A model generated the notes under the pieces. That model saw only the letters and a program-made list of their open reading frames with translations. It was not told the origin of the DNA and made no database searches. A stretch of 64,000 nucleotides of DNA from Paenibacillus oralis (GTDB taxonomy: Bacteria; Bacillota; Bacilli; Paenibacillales; Paenibacillaceae): positions 979,042 to 1,043,041 of the forward strand of contig NZ_RRCN01000001.1 of NCBI RefSeq assembly GCF_003863965.1, written 5' to 3'. Positions 1 to 9,094 of the stretch are shown here, one piece after another. Each line of letters opens with the position of its first letter. Within the stretch, counting starts at the first letter, position 1. Made by a program: the position numbers and the translations under genes.

Positions 1-1964
1 AGCTGCAGCACTTTCGAGTTCGCCCGTTCGCCCGTTCCCTGGACAATCGTTGCCGTTCCCTGCGACTCGGCCGGAAGCCCCGTAAACGAAATCGGGTAAG
101 ACACGTTTTCGAAGCTTTCCCAAATCGTGTCCGTGGAAGCCGACAAGACGACCGGCGTGCCAGTGAAGCCGTCATAGCTAGGTGTGGCGTAGGCGACCTT
201 TGTGCCGGAATTTACCGACTGTACGGTGAGCGCGCCGTCTTTCACGCTGGCTTTCATGCCGCTGAAGGTCCATTTCACGGATTCCGCCGGAACTTCCGCG
301 GTGCTTCCGCTCTTCAGCTTCGCCGTAACCGGCACGGATACGGAAGCGCCCGCTTCAAGCGGCGCAAACGTCGTGCCCGGCGTCAGGCTCGTAAGGTCGC
401 TGCCGCCCAGCACCGTCACTTCCATGCTGCTGTTGGCCGAGCCGCTCGTCGCCGTGATTTTTGCTGCGCCCGCTTTAACGCCTTTAAATCCGCTGCCTGT
501 CCATTTGACGTTTCCGTTGCTCGCTTTCCATGATGCCTCCGAGCTTTCCGTCGCAATCGGATTGTAGTACGTATCGTAGCCTTTCAGGGCATAAGAGACC
601 GTCTGTCCGATGAACAGCGTGGACGACCCGCTGACTTTAAAGCCTTTCAGCGTGCCTTGCGGTGCCGAAGTGAAAACGCCGAGGCCGTTGGCGACGGCGC
701 GTTGTCCCGCCGATCCGTTGGACGTCGTGAAGGTGAGTTGTACGCTGGTTTCGGCAAGCGGACGATTCACCATCGTTGTCGAACCGCCTCCGTCCAGGTT
801 CAGCCCTTTCCATACTCCGATGTTCGTCATAAAACCCTGCAGTTCCTTTAACGTCAGCCCGGAGCTGTTGCCGTTTTTCTCAGCGGTAATAATGTAAGCC
901 GTTTTTCCGTCTTTGGAGTAGCCGACGGCTGTGCGCGCCACGGCGCTGCCTCCGCTGATCGAGTTCGTCGCGCGGGTAAACGCCGAGGCTTTGCCCTGAT
1001 CGACCAGCAGCGTATGACCGCCGATCATCACCTTGAGATCCGCCGGATTGAGGACTTCCCCTGTCTTTAAAGATTGCAGTTCATACTGCGCATTGATGCG
1101 CTGCCCGACCGCCAAATGCTGTTCTACGTAGTCCGCCGCCGCTCCATGGGCACGCAAAATATACCCGTCCGCCGGCACGGTTCCCGGAATCGGCGCTTTG
1201 ATCGAAATCTGCGAGATCACATCGCCCTGCACCAGCACTTCCGTCGGCGTCGTCGAGCTGTCCACCGGCCGTTGCTCGGATTTCCAGGCGCTGGTGTAAA
1301 TAAACATTTTGTTGACGTGGCTGCGGACTTTATCCGGTTCCGTTACATACGATTCCTGATTGATCCCCGAAAGCTCAAACGACGAGCCGTCCTCGGCAAC
1401 CACCGTCCCGTTAAAGCCAAACCGGTCAATCAACGGTGTTCCGTCGTTTTTCACCCCAAACGCGTACATGCCCTCAAGCTGGGCCGGGCTCGTGACGAGC
1501 GTTCCTTGGGAAACTGCCGCTCCCATCGGCACGCCTTGCCCTCCGGTGGCAAAAAAATCGCCGTTGACCCCGGCCACGGCACCGGTCTCTTTAGCCATGC
1601 CTTCCACCGATTGTCTGGTTGTCAGTTGACTCCCTTTACCGGTCATTACATCCAAACTGACGTAAGGATTGGTTAAATCGACTTCGACCACATCCGTCAG
1701 CACTTTGACGGACTTGCCCGAACGCGTCACCGTGTATTGATATTTAACAAGCTTCGCTCCGGACGTCAGAATCTCTTCACTTAATTTAACGGCTTGATTG
1801 CTTGCGGCATATGCCGTAGCAGCTGTTCCCCCAATTGGTACCGGTCCCCATCCGATCGCCGGCTGAATCCAAATCATTCCCGCCAAGGAGACGATCGCCA
1901 ATCGTTTCCCGCCCCGCACCACAATCTGCATCCATTTCGAGTCCTGATTTTTATCCACTACCAT
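1..1964 (-). CDS. Secreted phosphodiester-glycosidase (NAGPA-like) surface protein, 3' end outside window
   Basis: The frame is open from an ATG at 1964 to the left edge, so the C-terminus is missing. A GGGAG ribosome site lies about 10 nt before the ATG. The protein begins with a basic stretch and a long hydrophobic segment ending near AYAAS, a signal peptide. Next comes a phosphodiester glycosidase (NAGPA/DUF2233) domain, recognised by the GVNGDFFATGG, MIGGHTLLVDQG, ARTAVGYSKDG and LNLDGGGSTTMV motifs. Two bacterial Ig-like (Big) stretches follow, and then the start of a domain (TIWESFENV) that resembles a carbohydrate-binding beta-sandwich. Family members trim N-acetylglucosamine phosphodiesters or act on exopolysaccharide. 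The exact substrate is unknown. The missing end could carry SLH motifs, as in the neighbouring surface proteins, but that cannot be seen here. Confidence 0.85.
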   Translation of the reverse strand, partial: MVVDKNQDSKWMQIVVRGGKRLAIVSLAGMIWIQPAIGWGPVPIGGTAATAYAASNQAVKLSEEILTSGAKLVKYQYTVTRSGKSVKVLTDVVEVDLTNPYVSLDVMTGKGSQLTTRQSVEGMAKETGAVAGVNGDFFATGGQGVPMGAAVSQGTLVTSPAQLEGMYAFGVKNDGTPLIDRFGFNGTVVAEDGSSFELSGINQESYVTEPDKVRSHVNKMFIYTSAWKSEQRPVDSSTTPTEVLVQGDVISQISIKAPIPGTVPADGYILRAHGAAADYVEQHLAVGQRINAQYELQSLKTGEVLNPADLKVMIGGHTLLVDQGKASAFTRATNSISGGSAVARTAVGYSKDGKTAYIITAEKNGNSSGLTLKELQGFMTNIGVWKGLNLDGGGSTTMVNRPLAETSVQLTFTTSNGSAGQRAVANGLGVFTSAPQGTLKGFKVSGSSTLFIGQTVSYALKGYDTYYNPIATESSEASWKASNGNVKWTGSGFKGVKAGAAKITATSGSANSSMEVTVLGGSDLTSLTPGTTFAPLEAGASVSVPVTAKLKSGSTAEVPAESVKWTFSGMKASVKDGALTVQSVNSGTKVAYATPSYDGFTGTPVVLSASTDTIWESFENVSYPISFTGLPAESQGTATIVQGTGERANSKVLQ

Positions 1965-2137
1965 TTGATTTGCTACTCTCCCAACTTTTTCAAAAATGAT
2001 CCAAAGCAGCAGACTGCATACTCTATCACTTCGGAAACCTAATCTATAAATTATAGACTACTTTCCGGCCGAAAAGTTACGAAAAAAAGCAAGATTGTCA
2101 AAGTTCTCTATGTTTTTGAAAAGTGGAAGTTGGTAGT

Positions 2138-2217
2138 TGTGAATAACGTGGATTATGTGGATAAAATCTGTTGATATTGTGGATATGTTCTGTGGATAAT
2201 GTGGACATTGTGGAAAC
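2138..2217. promoter_or_regulatory. DnaA-box cluster: eight tandem 9-mers
   Basis: Eight 9-bp units of the form TGTGGATAA, the reverse complement of the DnaA box TTATCCACA, lie in one orientation. They sit in blocks of three (2138-2164), two (2169-2186) and three (2191-2217), contiguous within each block and with 4-bp gaps between blocks. Exact TTATNCACA matches are at 2138-2146, 2156-2164 and 2191-2199. A one-mismatch copy is at 2178-2186 and another (TGTGGATAG) at 2276-2284. AT-rich sequence flanks the cluster. There is no dnaA or dnaN nearby, so it is not an evident oriC. B. subtilis has several DnaA-box clusters away from oriC that titrate DnaA or mediate local regulation, and that is the most likely role. 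Confidence 0.8.
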
Positions 2218-2262
2218 TCCATGGATAAAATGTTACTATTTCAATATATGAGGCGTAGCACG

Positions 2263-2300
2263 TCCTGATCTTCTCTGTGGATAGAGGGTCAGGATTTTTT
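2263..2300 (+). terminator. Hairpin plus T-run just upstream of the 2340 gene
   Basis: TCCTGATC (2263-2270) pairs with GGTCAGGA (2287-2294) with one G-T pair, followed by TTTTTT, more Ts and the ribosome site of the next gene. Its position between the DnaA boxes and the start codon suggests an attenuator or a terminator for upstream transcripts. The loop contains a DnaA-box-like 9-mer at 2276-2284. Confidence 0.55.
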
Positions 2301-2339
2301 GTTTTTTACTGTTAAAATGAGAGGAGTAGATCTGTAATA

Positions 2340-3020
2340 ATGAAAACGTTGACTTTCGAACAGGCTCATAAAGCCTTCCTAAAGCAGCACTCAGAATTAC
2401 GAAAGGGAGAACGTAAAGCCCGTCTTTTACGGGGGCACGGGCATGGGGAGACATTATTTTTGAAAAATGTATGGTGGCCGTTGTATGGAAATTTCGAACA
2501 TCTTCATCCCGAATATGAAATTCTCGATTGGCGGGGGCGCTCATACTTTGGCGATTTTGCCTATTTGCCGGGGTTTCTTAAATTTATGATTGAAATTAAG
2601 GGGTATGGCCCTCATGTGCAGGAAATGGATCGTCAGAAGTTTTGCAATGAATTAAATCGCGAATTATACCAGCAGTCCCTTGGTTTCCGGGTAATCTCCA
2701 TCGCCTACGACGATATCGAACAAAGACCTGATCTGTGTAAAAATCTCCTGCAAATGTTAATTAGCCGGTACCAAGCTTATCCGCAGCCTAAGGAACGTTC
2801 AGTTTTTGCAGAAAAGGAAGTTCTACGCCTGGCACTATGTTCTGGAGGGTCCATCAGCCCTAAAGAGGTGTGCCAATTTTTTGGCATCAATTACCGGACT
2901 GCGATGCGCTTGCTACAATCACTTTCCGCCAAAGGGTGGATGCAACCGGTCCGAAACGGAAGCGGACAAAGAATTCATCGCTACGAATGGCTTCAAGGAA
3001 GCTGGGAGATGATCGACTGA
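2340..3020 (+). CDS. PD-(D/E)xK nuclease-fold protein with C-terminal winged helix
   Basis: This 226-aa protein has two apparent parts. Residues about 20-140 look like a restriction-endonuclease fold: GDFAY with Asp72, then MIEIKG with Glu85 and Lys87, giving the D...ExK pattern of VSR/DUF559-type nucleases. Residues about 155-226 read as a winged helix (SPKEVCQFFGINYRTAMRLL, then a QRIHRYEW wing). Similar proteins are often annotated simply as transcriptional regulators. Whether the nuclease is active and what it cuts are unknown. The ATG is preceded by GAGGAG with a rather long spacer of about 13 nt. It is the only plus-strand gene in the first 12 kb and sits directly downstream of the DnaA-box cluster and a hairpin, so control by that region is plausible but inferred. 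Confidence 0.75.
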   Translation: MKTLTFEQAHKAFLKQHSELRKGERKARLLRGHGHGETLFLKNVWWPLYGNFEHLHPEYEILDWRGRSYFGDFAYLPGFLKFMIEIKGYGPHVQEMDRQKFCNELNRELYQQSLGFRVISIAYDDIEQRPDLCKNLLQMLISRYQAYPQPKERSVFAEKEVLRLALCSGGSISPKEVCQFFGINYRTAMRLLQSLSAKGWMQPVRNGSGQRIHRYEWLQGSWEMID

Positions 3021-3093
3021 CCAAATCTGGCATCACGCTAGGTCTGCCATTCCACTTCTGCCTTGTCCCGTTGGATGGGGCTCGAACGATTAG

Positions 3094-3272
3094 TTGCATA
3101 ACATACAACTAGATTTATACTAAGGTGCAGGTTAATCCGTTTTAATTGCATTTCCTACAACTACAATCAACCAACTTCGGCCGTCCTTCGAAATATGCCG
3201 ATTTAATTGTATGTTTTGCACTTAAACAAGCTCTGAACAACAAAACCCTGAAAATAAATGTACATTCTACAA
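3094..3272. repeat. Four-unit intergenic repeat, family 1, copy A
   Basis: Four 15-bp quasi-palindromic units of the form TTGYA-N5-TRCAA start at 3094, 3146, 3207 and 3258, with spacings of 52, 61 and 51 bp. A second copy at 39400-39578 has exactly the same spacings and long stretches of identity, for example TTTTAATTGCATTTCCT. The element fills the gap between two converging genes, just before the terminator of the minus-strand gene. The rest of 3021-3325 holds nothing else I can support. Confidence 0.85.
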
Positions 3273-3325
3273 CTATTTAACGACTTACCTACATACCAAC
3301 AGGCCCGAGCAATCCCCCACAAAAA

Positions 3326-3360
3326 AAGCTCCCGACTCCTAACCCAGGAACCGGGAGCTT
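3326..3360 (-). terminator. Rho-independent terminator of the SLH gene at 3368
   Basis: AAGCTCCCG and CGGGAGCTT form a 9-bp stem around a 16-17-nt loop. On the minus strand it is followed by seven Ts, and it lies directly after the stop codon of the surface-protein gene. Confidence 0.9.
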
Positions 3361-3367
3361 CCACCTC

Positions 3368-6300
3368 TTAATTATAATTCAACTTCTCCAGCACCCGTTT
3401 CAGCATCACTGCCGCTTGTGCGCGGGTTGCATTGCCTTGAGGCTGGAATGTATTTTTGGTCATCCCTTGGATAATGCCTTCCTTCACAGCTTTGGCCACC
3501 GTGTCTTTCGACTGGATTTTAGAGGCGTCTTTAAACTTCGATAATGTAGCGGCGTTAGCGCCAGTCGTTGATGTGCTGTAGCCTGCATATTCCATGGCCC
3601 GCACCATCATCAAGGCCATTTGCTCGCGGGTGATATTGTTGTTTGGCTTAAACGTGCCATCCGCATAACCTGTAATGATTCCAGCTTTGGCGGCCGCTCC
3701 GATATAAGCCCCGGTTGTCCCGTTCATTACATCCGGAAAGCGGCGCGCACTCGATTCATCGCCAGTAAGCCCAAGCCCTTTGGCTAGGAATTCGGCGAAC
3801 TCAGCCCGGGTAATATTTTTATCCGGCTCGAATTGCGAACTCGCCGCAGAACGGGGGCTAATGATCAGCTTGCCCGCCAGCTCATTAATTTCATTTTTAG
3901 CCCAATGCTTTGTCGTATCGGAAAAATAACTATACCCCATTGTCGGTCCAATAATCGTGTTTTCATTCAGCTTGCCTGTTAATACCGTGTTGCTGCCGCT
4001 TGTCGATTTGCCGGAAGGAATATAGGAGACCGTCCCTGCGGCAATATCAAACTTGGCCAAAAAGATCGTTCCGTACGAAGATTGGGCCGCTGCCACTTTA
4101 TAATAGATTTTCCCCGTATGCGCCACATCCACCGTATTGCCGGACGTCGTGCCATTGTAGGTTGACACATAAATCTGAACCGGGTCGGTTACCGGAGTGG
4201 TGGACAAACCCGAGTTATATTTTAAAGATATCTCGGTTCTCGGCACCGGTTCAATCTCTACTTTCAGAAAAGCGGAAATCAGATTAATGTTCCCGTATAC
4301 CCGGGAGATATCCGCGTAAGGGATTTTCTCCAGCGGCAACTCATACATCATATCCTTATATTTAACCGCAATGTTGCCCGTTTTTCCGAGGCTGAAATAG
4401 TCAAGCAATGACCCCAGCGGGAAAATCACCTCCGCAGCTCTCTCGGTGGACGGAACCTCAACTACTAAATTTCGCGATGTTGCTGTGCTGCTGTCCAAGA
4501 ACTGCAAGGCTTCCCGGAGCTTCGTGCTATCGACCACATACCGTTTAATGGCCTGTCCGCGTCTTGACTGGCTAACGGAAGTGGTGACGGCCTTCGTGTT
4601 GAACACATAACCGCCTGTTCCGAAATCCGCAGAAGACAGCGTGTTAAGAAAATCCAACTGAGTTGCCCCTACAGCACCTGTCCCACCGCCCGTCAAATTC
4701 TGCACAGGCATGTTGCTGAAGTTTCTCAGCATCGTGCCCTGGCTGTCATACAGCGGATTGGTGCCGGTATAATATGTCAACTCAACCGTCTGGCCCGACG
4801 TCACCGGCGTCGTCAACTTCAGCGTAACGGTATCGCCGCTAACCGAGACTGATTGAACGCCACGGGTCGCCTGGTTCACCAACACGGAAAATTGTCCGGT
4901 TGGCACATTAGATACTGTCCGCAACGTTTTATTGTAGACGAGCGCCAGAAGGTCTCCATTTACCGTTGCTGAGCGAATCCCATCGGCCACCGTGCTGTAA
5001 ACGACCTCTTTCAAATTGATATAACCCGCCAGGTTCCCGTTTAAATCAGCAATCCCGTCCGGACCGGACACGTACGATATTGTAACATTCTGATCCTTTG
5101 TAAAAGAAGAAGCCAACGTAAGGATCACCTGATCCGTCGCGATTTCCACATTGGTTACATAAACAGCCGAATTGTTTACCAGCACCGAAAAGTAGCTTTT
5201 CGGCGGTATTTGATTGGTTTTGAGCGCTTCATTGTATCTTAGAACGATTTTATTGACGGAACCATCCACGCCAACTAATTCCGGAGCTTTGGTATCATAA
5301 TTATTTCGCACGAGAAAATCACTGAACGCCGGAATATTCATATCCCGATTGTCTTTGATCGGATAAGAACCCGGAGTATAAGACACTTTGACGACTTCCC
5401 CGTTGGATACGGAACTGGATAAGTATAACGTAATTGTCGATCCGCTATGGTTGAGACGGTCGATCTTTTTGACCGAACCGTCGGCCGTTACCGTAAATTG
5501 CTGGTACGCGTAACTCGGCACGGTTTTTAAGCTCTCATTAAAATACAAAGTCAGCGTACTTCCTGAGACATTACCTTCTTTCGGCTTAGGCAGCACGGAA
5601 TCCAAGCTATTAACTACTTCTTTACTGGAAAAGGTAGCCGCTAGATTTCCGTTTCTATCCTGGATAGCGCGGTAACCGCTGCCGCTATAGCTGATCCGCA
5701 CATTTTGCCCTACCGCAACTCCAGCCTCCAATACTACATAAACATACTCTCCAGAGGAATAGGCGTCATCAATTTCGCGTTTCTCTCCGTTGACGGTTAC
5801 CGCAAAGTAAGAAGTCCGCAAGTCACTGTCCGATTCCAAGCGCTTATCGTATTCCAAGCGAATAGTTGTATTGTTGTACATCGTTACATTTTTTAGCACT
5901 GGAGCGGTTTTATCGTTGGAATTGGACGTGGTTTGGAAGTTCCACTCATTTCTGCTTAACCCGGCAAAGGCATAAGACGAATTTGATGCATCGACGATCG
6001 CCCTACTGGAAATTTCTACATAATATTTGGTGCCCGAGCTCAATGAACTTTTAGGTGTAATAATCACTTGTCTGCCGCTGGCTTTCACGCTGATCGATAC
6101 GGAAGAATCGTTGCTATCCTTCCTTAAAGTAATGCCGCTGCTGGAATTTATCGCAACGTTCCGGTCAAAAGTAATGACCAAATCCGCATTCACGTTTACA
6201 TTCGTCCCCCCATTTGCTGGGCTTAGAGCAGTCTTCAACGGATAATAAGTTGCCTGTGTCGCGGATACTGCCGCAAGCGAGTTGCTTAAAATACTGCTGT

Positions 6301-6475
6301 TTCCGGCAGTCATGCTCAACTGTCCAACCTGATTTAGAGCCGTTCCTTCATACGAGGTTGCCGCTGCTGCTTCCTTAACCTGAGTTAGCGCGGATGCACC
6401 TGCAGCCACCGCCGGTTCCAAAACCATACTGATGGCGAGCAGCATCACCAACCAAATGGATACGTTCCTTTTCAT
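3368..6475 (-). CDS. SLH-domain surface protein with SwmB/SbsA-type Ig repeats
   Basis: This is a 1035-aa exported wall protein. I start it at ATG 6475 (MKRNVSIWL), which follows AAAGGGG at proper distance; an in-frame codon seven residues upstream lacks a site. Residues 1 to about 30 are a signal peptide. About 80-185 is an SbsA-type Ig-like domain (LSPANGGTNVNVNADLVITF). From about 190 to 620 come repeated modules with a shared grammar: APVLKNV or SVNKIVL, a YNEALK-like turn, YFAVTVNG, then VKVSYTPG and the Asn-Gly-Asn loop. About 640-830 is unassigned. The last 190 residues contain three SLH motifs (HWAKNEINELA, AYIGAAAKAGIITGYADGTF, TRAQAAVMLKRVLEKL) that should bind pyruvylated wall polymer made by the csaB cluster at 22-27 kb. 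It has its own terminator at 3326. Confidence 0.9.
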   Translation of the reverse strand: MKRNVSIWLVMLLAISMVLEPAVAAGASALTQVKEAAAATSYEGTALNQVGQLSMTAGNSSILSNSLAAVSATQATYYPLKTALSPANGGTNVNVNADLVITFDRNVAINSSSGITLRKDSNDSSVSISVKASGRQVIITPKSSLSSGTKYYVEISSRAIVDASNSSYAFAGLSRNEWNFQTTSNSNDKTAPVLKNVTMYNNTTIRLEYDKRLESDSDLRTSYFAVTVNGEKREIDDAYSSGEYVYVVLEAGVAVGQNVRISYSGSGYRAIQDRNGNLAATFSSKEVVNSLDSVLPKPKEGNVSGSTLTLYFNESLKTVPSYAYQQFTVTADGSVKKIDRLNHSGSTITLYLSSSVSNGEVVKVSYTPGSYPIKDNRDMNIPAFSDFLVRNNYDTKAPELVGVDGSVNKIVLRYNEALKTNQIPPKSYFSVLVNNSAVYVTNVEIATDQVILTLASSFTKDQNVTISYVSGPDGIADLNGNLAGYINLKEVVYSTVADGIRSATVNGDLLALVYNKTLRTVSNVPTGQFSVLVNQATRGVQSVSVSGDTVTLKLTTPVTSGQTVELTYYTGTNPLYDSQGTMLRNFSNMPVQNLTGGGTGAVGATQLDFLNTLSSADFGTGGYVFNTKAVTTSVSQSRRGQAIKRYVVDSTKLREALQFLDSSTATSRNLVVEVPSTERAAEVIFPLGSLLDYFSLGKTGNIAVKYKDMMYELPLEKIPYADISRVYGNINLISAFLKVEIEPVPRTEISLKYNSGLSTTPVTDPVQIYVSTYNGTTSGNTVDVAHTGKIYYKVAAAQSSYGTIFLAKFDIAAGTVSYIPSGKSTSGSNTVLTGKLNENTIIGPTMGYSYFSDTTKHWAKNEINELAGKLIISPRSAASSQFEPDKNITRAEFAEFLAKGLGLTGDESSARRFPDVMNGTTGAYIGAAAKAGIITGYADGTFKPNNNITREQMALMMVRAMEYAGYSTSTTGANAATLSKFKDASKIQSKDTVAKAVKEGIIQGMTKNTFQPQGNATRAQAAVMLKRVLEKLNYN

Positions 6476-6725
6476 TTCTCTTGTTCCCCTTTCCATCAGT
6501 TAAATCTATGTAAATGGCATTCATGCAAATAAAGCAGCAAAATACACACCTATTTATATTAACGGTTAACCAGCCCTCCAACTTTAGGAATTCGCTCCAA
6601 TAATACAATGAGAAAATATAATGAAACTCAGAACACAGCAAAAACAGCCCCTCAGCAGCAATGGCTATGAAGCATTGGGCTGCAGGAGAGACTGTTCCTA
6701 CGTTCTATACACTAGTCCTATAAAT

Positions 6726-7172
6726 TCATACCGCTTCGGATCTCTGAAGCTCCCGCAACCGCGTTTCCTGCTCCAACGAGCGCATCGCCAGCGATTCCAT
6801 AATCCGATCTTGCCGATGATTGACGGTTCGCTGCTCGTCGATCGCTACCTTCATCCCTGAAACGGTTCCTTTGATTTCCTCCATATCCTGTTGCAGAACT
6901 GTCACTTTCTCATTCGTCGATTTGACAACACCTATCAACTGCGTTAAAAGCCCCTCTTGCTGATCAAGACGTTTGTCCATTGAGTCAAGACGATTGTCGA
7001 TAGCATCAAAGCGCTTGTCTATCGCATCAAGGCGATTATCAATGGCATTAAAGCGCTTGTCCATCGCATCAAGGCGATTGTCTATGTTGTCGAGACGCTT
7101 GTCGATGCCGTCAAACCGAACGTTCATCGTCTTAAGCTGTTCAATGATGATATCCAACTTTTGTTCGCTCAT
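6726..7172 (-). CDS. Small coiled-coil protein with heptad tandem repeats
   Basis: This is a 148-aa protein with no signal peptide or membrane segment. Residues about 17-72 are eight consecutive 7-residue repeats of the form NRLDAID/KRFDAID, a textbook coiled coil. At DNA level the 21-bp repeats are visible at about 6955-7120. The rest is also helical and charged (VKSTNEKVTVLQQDMEEIKGT). Similar short proteins occur widely in Firmicutes and phages as uncharacterised coiled-coil proteins. I see no enzymatic motif. The ATG is preceded by AAGGGAGCGAAGGG. It stands between the SLH gene and metK, with 229 bp upstream of the SLH gene in which I see nothing definite. The repeat number could vary between strains through slippage. 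Confidence 0.7.
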   Translation of the reverse strand: MSEQKLDIIIEQLKTMNVRFDGIDKRLDNIDNRLDAMDKRFNAIDNRLDAIDKRFDAIDNRLDSMDKRLDQQEGLLTQLIGVVKSTNEKVTVLQQDMEEIKGTVSGMKVAIDEQRTVNHRQDRIMESLAMRSLEQETRLRELQRSEAV

Positions 7173-7244
7173 GCCCTTCGCTCCCTTCTTGTAGGATATT
7201 CCACTTCTGCCGTATCATTTTGTTTAGGACTATTATATCACAAA

Positions 7245-7282
7245 AACGGACACCTTTTTCCTTACCGAAAGAGGTATCCGTT
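7245..7282 (-). terminator. metK terminator
   Basis: AACGGACACC and GGTATCCGTT form a 10-bp stem with one mismatch. On the minus strand the tail is TTTTTGTG. It lies 22 bp after the metK stop. Confidence 0.8.
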
Positions 7283-7303
7283 GCAATTTAATAAACTATG
7301 ATA

Positions 7304-8506
7304 TTAAAGTCCAGCTTGCGCTTTCAGCGCCTCGGCCTTATCTACACGTTCCCAAGGCAAATCGATGTCCGTACGTCCAAAATGTCCGTAAGCTGCGGTT
7401 TGGCGGTAAATGGGACGGCGCAGATCCAACATACGAATGATGCCCGCCGGACGAAGGTCGAAGTTCTGGCGCACTAGTTCAACCAGTTTTTCGTTCGGAA
7501 CTTTACCGGTGCCGTAAGTATCAACGTTTATAGATACCGGGTTAGCAACGCCGATCGCGTAAGCCAACTGGATCTCCACTTTGTCGGCCAGCCCAGCTGC
7601 AACGAGGTTTTTCGCCACATAGCGCGCTGCGTAAGCTGCAGAACGGTCGACCTTTGTCGGGTCTTTACCCGAAAATGCGCCGCCGCCGTGACGAGCGTAT
7701 CCGCCGTACGTATCGACAATTATTTTGCGGCCCGTTAACCCAGCATCACCCTGCGGCCCCCCGATCACGAATCGGCCTGTCGGGTTAATGAAATATTTCG
7801 TTTCCCCATCCAATAATTCGGCAGGAACGACAGGAAGAATAACTTGCTCCTTAATGTCTTTTTGAATTTGTTCCAGCGTAATTTCTTCCGCATGCTGCGA
7901 AGATACAACGATCGTGTCCACCCGTTTTGGTTTGCCGTCGATATATTCAATGGTAACTTGGGTCTTGCCGTCCGGCCGGAGATATCCAAGCGTACCGTCC
8001 TTCCGAACTTCGGACAGGCGGCGAGCAATTCGGTGTGACAAAGCAATGGGAAGCGGCATGAGTTCCGGCGTTTCATTCGTAGCAAAACCAAACATCAACC
8101 CTTGATCGCCGGCGCCGATATTTTCCGTTTCTTTGTCGACCTGGGCAGGATCCCGGTGTTCCAAAGCAGCGTTTACGCCTTGGGCAATGTCTGCGGACTG
8201 TTCATTAAGCGAGGTAAGCACCGCGCAAGTATTGAAATCAAAACCGTATTTCGCACGGGTATAGCCGATCTCTTTCACTGTCTTACGAACAATAGCAGGA
8301 ATATCGACATATTCGGAGTTGGTGCTGATCTCCCCGATAACGAGCACTAACCCGGTGGCTACGGAAACTTCACATGCAACCCGGGCATAGGGATCATTGG
8401 CCAAAAATGCGTCAAGAACCGCATCGGAAATTTGGTCGCAAATTTTATCCGGGTGTCCTTCTGTAACGGACTCGGAAGTAAATAAGTGTCGTCCTTGTAC
8501 GGACAT
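7304..8506 (-). CDS. metK: S-adenosylmethionine synthetase
   Basis: MetK makes S-adenosylmethionine from methionine and ATP in the cytosol. The 400-aa product has the family signature throughout: [19 protein letters not shown] at the N-terminus, [12 protein letters not shown] in the middle (ATP-binding hexapeptide), [21 protein letters not shown] and [16 protein letters not shown] near the active site. The start is set at ATG 8506, which has GGGGAGG nine bases upstream; upstream in-frame codons have no such site. I looked for an S-box (SAM-I) riboswitch in the 207 bp upstream, as many Firmicutes carry before metK, and saw none. The gene is monocistronic by its own terminator. Confidence 0.97.
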   Translation of the reverse strand: MSVQGRHLFTSESVTEGHPDKICDQISDAVLDAFLANDPYARVACEVSVATGLVLVIGEISTNSEYVDIPAIVRKTVKEIGYTRAKYGFDFNTCAVLTSLNEQSADIAQGVNAALEHRDPAQVDKETENIGAGDQGLMFGFATNETPELMPLPIALSHRIARRLSEVRKDGTLGYLRPDGKTQVTIEYIDGKPKRVDTIVVSSQHAEEITLEQIQKDIKEQVILPVVPAELLDGETKYFINPTGRFVIGGPQGDAGLTGRKIIVDTYGGYARHGGGAFSGKDPTKVDRSAAYAARYVAKNLVAAGLADKVEIQLAYAIGVANPVSINVDTYGTGKVPNEKLVELVRQNFDLRPAGIIRMLDLRRPIYRQTAAYGHFGRTDIDLPWERVDKAEALKAQAGL

Positions 8507-8613
8507 AAAATTCAACCTCCCCATGGATAGTATGGCGAATGCCTTCATATCCAATACTAAAATCCTCCCATTAAATTGTGGGCAGATTTTCCAACTCTAT
8601 TTTCCAAAAAATG

Positions 8614-8638
8614 AACCTTTCCCTGATCGGAAAAGGTT
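8614..8638 (-). terminator. Terminator of the SASP gene
   Basis: AACCTTTTCC and GGGAAAGGTT form a 10-bp stem around GATCA on the minus strand, followed by CATTTTTTGG. It lies downstream of the spore-protein gene. Confidence 0.85.
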
Positions 8639-8713
8639 GTTTGACAATCCTCAAAGCCATATTATCGCATTTGCCATGTCATGTCAAAATAAATCAGATG
8701 AATTGTGTAGGAA

Positions 8714-8983
8714 TTACAGCAAAAAATCCTTTTCCGCTTGAGCAACCAAACGTTTTGTGATTTCACCGCCGACAGAGCCGTTTTCGCGAGAGGTTAAATA
8801 CCTCCAGCTTCCACCGGAGCCTTGTGATGCTCCCATTGCACCAAGCTCGCCAGCGAACTCGGCATCGGTATTCGTAGCACCTGCTCCCCCAACCGGAAGC
8901 CCAAATTCGGCGGCGATTTCATATTTCCATTGTTCCAGCGCTTGACGGCTTTCCGGGATAAGCTTACGATTGCTTCTTGCCAT
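8714..8983 (-). CDS. Alpha/beta-type small acid-soluble spore protein
   Basis: This is an 89-aa DNA-binding spore protein that coats and protects chromosomal DNA in the forespore and is degraded at germination. Diagnostic parts are the KYEIAAEFG segment, which contains the germination-protease (GPR) recognition site, and the GGEITKRLVAQAEKDF C-terminal motif. The chosen ATG at 8983 (MARSNRKLIP) follows AGGAGGTG with 9 nt spacing, and the reading frame upstream of it is noise. A candidate sigma-G promoter lies at 9019-9047, in keeping with forespore expression. Length is slightly above the usual 65-75 residues because of a glycine-rich insertion (GAMGASQGSGGSW). Confidence 0.93.
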   Translation of the reverse strand: MARSNRKLIPESRQALEQWKYEIAAEFGLPVGGAGATNTDAEFAGELGAMGASQGSGGSWRYLTSRENGSVGGEITKRLVAQAEKDFLL

Positions 8984-9018
8984 GATCGAAGGCACCTCCT
9001 GTTGGATTGTTTCAGGTA

Positions 9019-9047
9019 TAGTATGTACATGACGACCATCGCTACGC
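9019..9047 (-). promoter_or_regulatory. Candidate sigma-G promoter for the SASP gene
   Basis: On the minus strand CATACTA (9019-9025) matches the sigma-G/F -10, with GCGTA (9043-9047) 17 bp upstream as a near match to the -35. The position suits the spore gene starting at 8983. Confidence 0.55.
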
Positions 9048-9094
9048 TGACGAATGTTTGTTACTTTTGGAAATATCAAGGTTGTTACAAAGAC

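Noticed and set aside
2138-2217. The DnaA-box array as oriC
   Set aside because: No dnaA, dnaN, rpmH or gyr genes nearby; the window has upp-atp type neighbours instead.
3094-3272. Family-1 element as a short CRISPR array
   Set aside because: Units are only 15 bp, imperfect, and the spacers are conserved between two loci, which is contrary to CRISPR spacers. No cas gene is present.
8507-8713. Possible S-box riboswitch upstream of metK
   Set aside because: The conserved SAM-I core elements are not visible in either the leader or the intergenic space.
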